Translations under genes and position numbers: made by a program
Shown: positions 59,265 through 64,000 of the stretch, piece by piece
Layout: each line of letters begins with the position of its first letter
How positions within the stretch are numbered: position 1 is the first letter of the stretch
NCBI GenBank assembly: GCA_905182995.1
Contig: CAJJDP010000036.1
Coordinates: 202,332-266,331, forward strand
DNA length: 64,000 bases
Source of the DNA: Paramecium octaurelia
Lineage: Eukaryota > Ciliophora > Oligohymenophorea > Peniculida > Parameciidae
Direction of reading: 5' to 3'
The notes under the pieces: generated by a model
Seen by the model: only the letters and a program-made list of their open reading frames with translations
The model's database searches: none
What the model was told of the DNA's origin: nothing

Positions 59265-60172
59265 ATGTCATAATAACTATTTAAGGCTTATTTTCAATCC
59301 ATTAATCATACTTTCAAGGATCTCCCCAAAGGTAATTTCTATTGGCGATTCTTCAAAAGAGATTTGGGTAGAATTATCAATATGCCATGTCCAGTTGACA
59401 GTCCTAATTAAGAGGCTGACATCTTACTTTTTAAGGAATTGAGAGCTTAAATTGGCATCTCAGAAGAAAATGTTTGTTCTAATTGCCCTTTTAATGCTAA
59501 GTGTGTAAAAGCGTTTTAGTAGTTTGATACTGGTAATATGCAAAATTTGCTTCTTCCCAATCTCTCTAGATTCTTAGAATAAATCAGTCTTTATAATTTG
59601 AATATGTATCAATTACTAATTAAATAAGTCAAAACTTGGATGATTCCAAAAGTTTTTGGTTAGCAAGCAATAGAATTCTAGATACTTTTCATGCTATTCT
59701 AATTGACTTTAAAAAAAATTAAAACTAGATTAATCAGCTATTTCTATAGGATTAATAAAATGATTCAGATGTTGAAACAAACAAATATTCTAAACAAACC
59801 TAAAAGTCTGAAAAATATTATAGGACTGCCGATTTTTTGAATGAAAATGAAAATAAAGAATAATCATCATAAGAAAGTGAAAAAATAAGTTCAAAATATG
59901 AAAATATTAAACCTAAGAAATCCTTTAAGGATAATCAAAAATTTAACAAAAAGAGTAATAGTCCAAATAGGAATCACTATGAAGGAAAGAAATCTAAGAA
60001 TGAAAGACAACACAGGGAACATGATAGTAACTCAGAACGTATAGATTAAGTGAGATCAGAAGACAAAAAGGAGATCTCTTTTAATAAAGAAACATAAAGG
60101 AAGGAGAAGGCTGTCAAAATAAAAAATGAAAAATAGATTAAAAAAAATATGAAATTTCGTATTGCATAATGA
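59265..60172 (+). CDS. Protein with N-terminal Cys cluster and charged C-terminus (294 aa)
   Basis: One 23-nt intron near 59603 gives 295 codons. The first 100 residues form a compact region (FKDLPKGNFYWRFFKRDLGR) with a Cys cluster CSNCPFNAKC that may bind zinc. The second half is disordered: Gln/Asn/Lys/Glu/Ser-rich (EKISSKYENIKPKKSF, KKEISFNKETQRKEK). No named family recognised. It could be an RNA-binding or organellar protein; this is inference from composition. Its 3' end lies about 20 bp from the convergent ABC transporter. Confidence 0.7.
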
Positions 60173-60192
60173 GGTTGATTCAAATATTACAT

Positions 60193-63100
60193 TCATTCAT
60201 TATTTTAATTTACCAATCTAACAAACCATCCATTCATTTACATAAGTTCTTCATATGATCCCAATTCAACGATCTCTCCTTTCTCCAGAACCACAATTCT
60301 ATCGTACTATTGAATATTTTCTAATCTATGAGTAATAACAAGTAATGTCCTATTATCATTTTAGACGTAATCAAATAATGTCTTATGTAATTCTTCATCT
60401 GTTTTTGGATCCATGTTTGAAGTGGCTTCATCCAAACAAACAATATCCTTATTTTATAGGATGACCCTCATAAAATTGATAACCTATTTTTCACCATTTG
60501 ATAGATTGCCTCCAGATTTAGCAATCATGAAATTAATATTAGTTGAGGATTGCTGACTATCATCCAAACTTGAACTATTAGTCTTATTTGAATCCTCCAT
60601 GATCCCTCTTATTCTAAATTGTGTATTGTTGAATGCTTGCTCAATTTATTGATCTGTTAATCTTCCTTGAGGATCAATGTTATCTCTGAGAGTAGCATTG
60701 TACAAGAATCCAAATTAAGGCACTATTGATAACAATTATCTCACATCTTTCAATTACATGTTTTAAATCTAAAATATAATAAGATTCATAAATTACATCA
60801 TGACCATTTATGAATATTTGTCCTTGTTAGAAATCATACAATCGGAATAAAATGTTTAGAATTGATGTTTTGCCTGATCCAGTCCTACCCACAAAGGCAA
60901 CCTTCTCTCCTTTTTTAATAAAAAGAGAAAAGTTCTTTAAAGCATACTTAACACTTTGGCTTTGTAAGACATCATCATAAGTAATAGTGACATCATTGAA
61001 AACAATAGCAAATTCATTTGGATTAACACTTTATGGTTTGGGTGGTACTTGTTGTCTAATAATGGATTGGACTTATGGATTAATTTTGACAACACTATCA
61101 TATTATTCCTAAGGATTATTAAAGTATTATCTAATTCTTTCAACCGAAACCATCTTAGCCTCACTCTAAGTGAACCAATTCATTGTATCATTGAATTCAT
61201 TAGCTATAAGTACAGCATATGTTAATGTCATAGCACAAGTGGCATAATCGATTTCGATAGAAAACAACATCATTAAAATGATGGTGATTGAAACAGATAA
61301 GAAGATCAAGTTACTTAATAAGTGTAATCTTACAGATAACCAGTAACTAACTCTTCTGCTATTTACCAAAGAGCAAATAGATTCAGTCAATTTCACTATG
61401 TATTCCTGAATAAAAAATTGTTGTTTCTCAAAAGCCCTTATTGTTCTTAAACCTCCAGTAGTTTCAGTGAGATGGGAAATCACTTTGCCTTCATTTGTTG
61501 ATTGGATTCTCTTAAGATCTCGATTACTTTTTCTAAAGTATCTTTACAGCCATCTAAATGCAAAGAGTTCAATGATAATAATGACAATCAGCCATGGAAA
61601 GAGAATGATGATTCCGATAGGATAGCCTATGCATGCGAGTAATGACATGATGAGGACTTCAACATACCAAGGTAATTCATCATCCACAACCAAAGTATCA
61701 TTGGATATCCTATTGATAATTCTACCTTAAGCATTGTTATCAAAGAATATCATTTTTGAATTCATAATGCTTTGATTCAATCTTTTGAATGTTCTCCAAC
61801 CACTTAATAGGATACAAATTTTCATAATGGTACCACTTACGAATGTAATCATCACAATGATGGTGATCAGCCAAGAGAATTTACTATTAAATGATGTTCC
61901 AAACCAATCATCAAAAAAGTCAAATGTGTGATTATCAATACTGATCTATGATCTAATCCAAAAATCAATCAAATTTCTACTCAACATCAAAACAATTGAT
62001 AGTAAGATAGCTAATATTACCAAAGCGTATCCCATTTAAGATATATAATATAAGACAGTATCTCCAGCAATTTCACCAGATTCTCTTTCTTCATCTTCTA
62101 CTTCGTTTTTCTTTGCTCCTTCAGTTAAATTATTATCTATTTAATCTAAATCAATCTCTTGTGATTATTTCGCTTTAACTTTTTCATGGATCATCTTCTT
62201 TTCTTCTTTCTCCTCCTTCTCTAATTGTTCCTATTCTAATTGATGTTATTTCTCCTTCTCCTAAGACATAAACTCATTCAATAGTTATTCATCCTGGCAA
62301 ATTGAACCGTCAATCATGTATATGATATTACATTTATTGTACATTTCAATGAATCTGAATTAGGAAGTGATCATCAAAATGGTCTTTCCTTAATCCAATA
62401 ACATCTATTTAATTCCTTTATTAAACACATTGTCAGCCACATGCATATCTAATGAAGAGAATATATCATCCATTAAATAGATATCGCAATTCTGATACAA
62501 GGCTCTGCACAATGAAATTCTTTGCTTCTACCCTCCACTAATATTCTTAGCATCTGGTCCTAGAATATATTGATCTCTTTTGGGAAATGTAAGTAAGTCT
62601 GGCATCAAATCACACGCAGCTATACATTGCTTATAAAATTATTTATCATAAGGTTTGCCAAACAAAATGTTATCTCTTATCGACATGTTCTATAACCAAT
62701 GGTTTTAACTAACATAAGCCACGCTTCCTTTCACTTTCAAACTGCTTTGACTCTACTCTTTTATCTCCATCTCATTTAAAATGGCATTCAATAAAGCTGT
62801 CTTCCCACATCCTATCCTACCAATTATCATATTGAGAGTATTCTTCTTTATTTTCAGTTCTTCCAACTTCAACTAGAATGTCTCACTGTCATTTGAATTA
62901 CTCTCCTTCGTTGGCCATTTGAATTAAATCTAAGGAATCTCTATTACATATTCTTCTCCAATACAATTTTTATATCTAATTATTTCTTCCTCGTTGATCT
63001 CCTTAACGTCTAAATAAGTTTTAATACGCTTGTAGGAAACAGTCGTATTGATCAGTTAATTAATTGAATAAGGAATCACTCCCAATGGAAATGTCAACAA

Positions 63101-64000
63101 ATTAAATAAGGCTATAATTGTGAAGACATTGGTTGATTTCAATGCATCCTCTCCATTTTCTTTCACATAACTGGACAAGAAGAAGTAGAGCAATATGTAA
63201 CTGATACTACTCCATTGGACATTATTTATAATATCTATTGTTTTCTACCACCTAATATATCCAAATTCTTTTTCTCTTATTGCCAATATTTTATCATTGA
63301 AAGTCTGTTCCCATGAAAGATATTTTATCTGTTTCATCCCCTCAATGACATCTGAAGACAACGCTAATCTGCTATCCTTTTGGATCAAAGCCTTTCTGTA
63401 AAACATCTATAAAAAACAAACTGGATAAATAATTTACAATTGTCAAAGTAGTTGTTATTGAATTAAAAATAACTACACAGCCCAGTACTATTAAACCAGA
63501 CCAAACAGCATTCCCTAACTTAAGGTACAACATATACAAGGCTATGCTGATAGTCACCAAAGATGAGGATACTAAGAAAGTATTATAAGTATAATTACAT
63601 CCAAAAACACCCCAATATATACCAGAGAGTTCTTCGATATCGACTGTCAACAAATTGTTTACGTTGGCGACGTACTCCTCATCTCCATCCTTTTTATCCT
63701 TCATTTCTTTTTGCACTGTTTCCTAAAGGTACTTTGTTCTTAAAGCCTTTTAATATATCAGATATTGCCCAACTATTTTTAATAATGTTGTAAATTAGTT
63801 TTAATAATTGTTCGAAATTGACTCCAAGTAAGTTCCAAATGTATAGACAATTGTCATTGTCAACAATAACAAAATGGGTTTCAAAATTTTGTGCTCCTCC
63901 TCGGGGTTGTTATAGTCCTTGATCGAATCAGTGACTTAATCTAATAAGTACACCGATCCGATTTGTATTGCTTTGTCCATAAAATTTAGCAATCCTATAA
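60193..64000 (-). CDS. ABCC (MRP)-type ABC transporter, 5' end outside window
   Basis: Minus strand, stop at 60193-60195, open to the right edge; several short introns (for example one ending the segment near 63372-63400 and a 28-nt one near 60755). In order from the N-terminal side: TMD1 (partial), NBD1 with Walker [12 protein letters not shown] and signature ISGGQKQR, an acidic linker rich in Glu/Lys, TMD2 ([18 protein letters not shown]), then NBD2 with Walker [12 protein letters not shown], signature LSNGEKQ, Walker B VCLDEATS and the H-loop ITHRLEN. The layout is that of ABCC exporters, which pump glutathione conjugates and organic anions. NBD2's signature is degenerate, as is common in the family. 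Confidence 0.92.

Noticed and set aside
1-64000. tRNA, rRNA, transposon, virus-like element or CRISPR array
   Set aside because: I looked for T-loop/anticodon patterns, terminal inverted repeats, transposase or reverse-transcriptase motifs and spaced repeats and saw none that held up; small RNAs could still be missed by eye.

Overview
The window is macronuclear-type DNA of a ciliate, almost certainly Paramecium (aurelia-like). It is very AT-rich. TAA and TAG read as glutamine inside every recognisable gene, and TGA is the only stop. Genes are packed closely on both strands. They are cut by tiny GT...AG introns, nearly all 19-31 nt with a few of about 35 nt. Removing these introns by eye restores a single reading frame in almost every gene, and the spliced lengths come out as exact multiples of three. 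I used this as the main check on the models. Because stop-to-stop scans with the standard code break these genes, most gene calls rest on manual TGA-only reading.

Layout. 1-3.8 kb: two GH20 beta-hexosaminidase genes, the second cut at an assembly gap (N at 2633). 4.1-10.0 kb: a VWA-domain protein, two small coiled-coil/hypothetical genes, an unknown protein and a CFAP95-like ciliary protein. 11.0-15.9 kb: a calpain-like protein with Ser in place of the catalytic Cys, and a basic Q/K-rich protein. 15.9-19.5 kb: importin-7/8-like karyopherin. 19.8-20.7 kb: decayed sterol reductase. 20.8-24.2 kb: a protein with three internal EIPxPE repeats and a small axonemal-type protein. 24.6-28.3 kb: ribosomal protein uS4 (RPS9), a second gap (N at 26113) flanked by a 1.3 kb exact repeat, a hypothetical gene and a tail-anchored SNARE. 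28.3-32.3 kb: a type I membrane protein, two coiled-coil proteins, a MIC10-like peptide whose stop overlaps the start of a secreted acylphosphatase, and a hypothetical. 32.5-37.9 kb: chromodomain protein, J-protein, TFIIS, a candidate RAP1 C-terminal-domain protein and an unknown basic protein. 38.4-46.2 kb: a multi-pass membrane protein, CCT7, two small genes, a B-type cyclin and a coiled-coil protein. 46.1-50.6 kb: third gap (N at 47463) with a 1.3 kb exact repeat, then a FAM135/DUF676 lipase-like gene. 50.8-54.5 kb: mevalonate diphosphate decarboxylase, a membrane protein, a small relic and ATG4. 54.6-60.2 kb: coiled-coil protein, a second member of the multi-pass family, an eL43-like protein that has lost zinc ligands, an acyl-carrier-like protein without its Ser, and a Cys-motif protein. 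60.2-64.0 kb: an ABCC transporter running off the right edge.

Most genes are housekeeping (translation, folding, import, transcription, lipid and isoprenoid metabolism, autophagy) mixed with ciliary and ciliate-specific proteins. I see no transposon, virus-like element, CRISPR array, rRNA or tRNA. The three N positions are best read as contig joins. At the second and third, overlapping contig ends were left unmerged, so those repeats should not be taken as biology. The left edge is a (TAAA)n run, not telomere repeat. The observations most worth follow-up are the RAP1-C-like protein, the active-site losses (calpain, acyl carrier, eL43), the two-member six-TM family, the J-protein stop followed by an in-frame membrane helix, and the sterol reductase relic.
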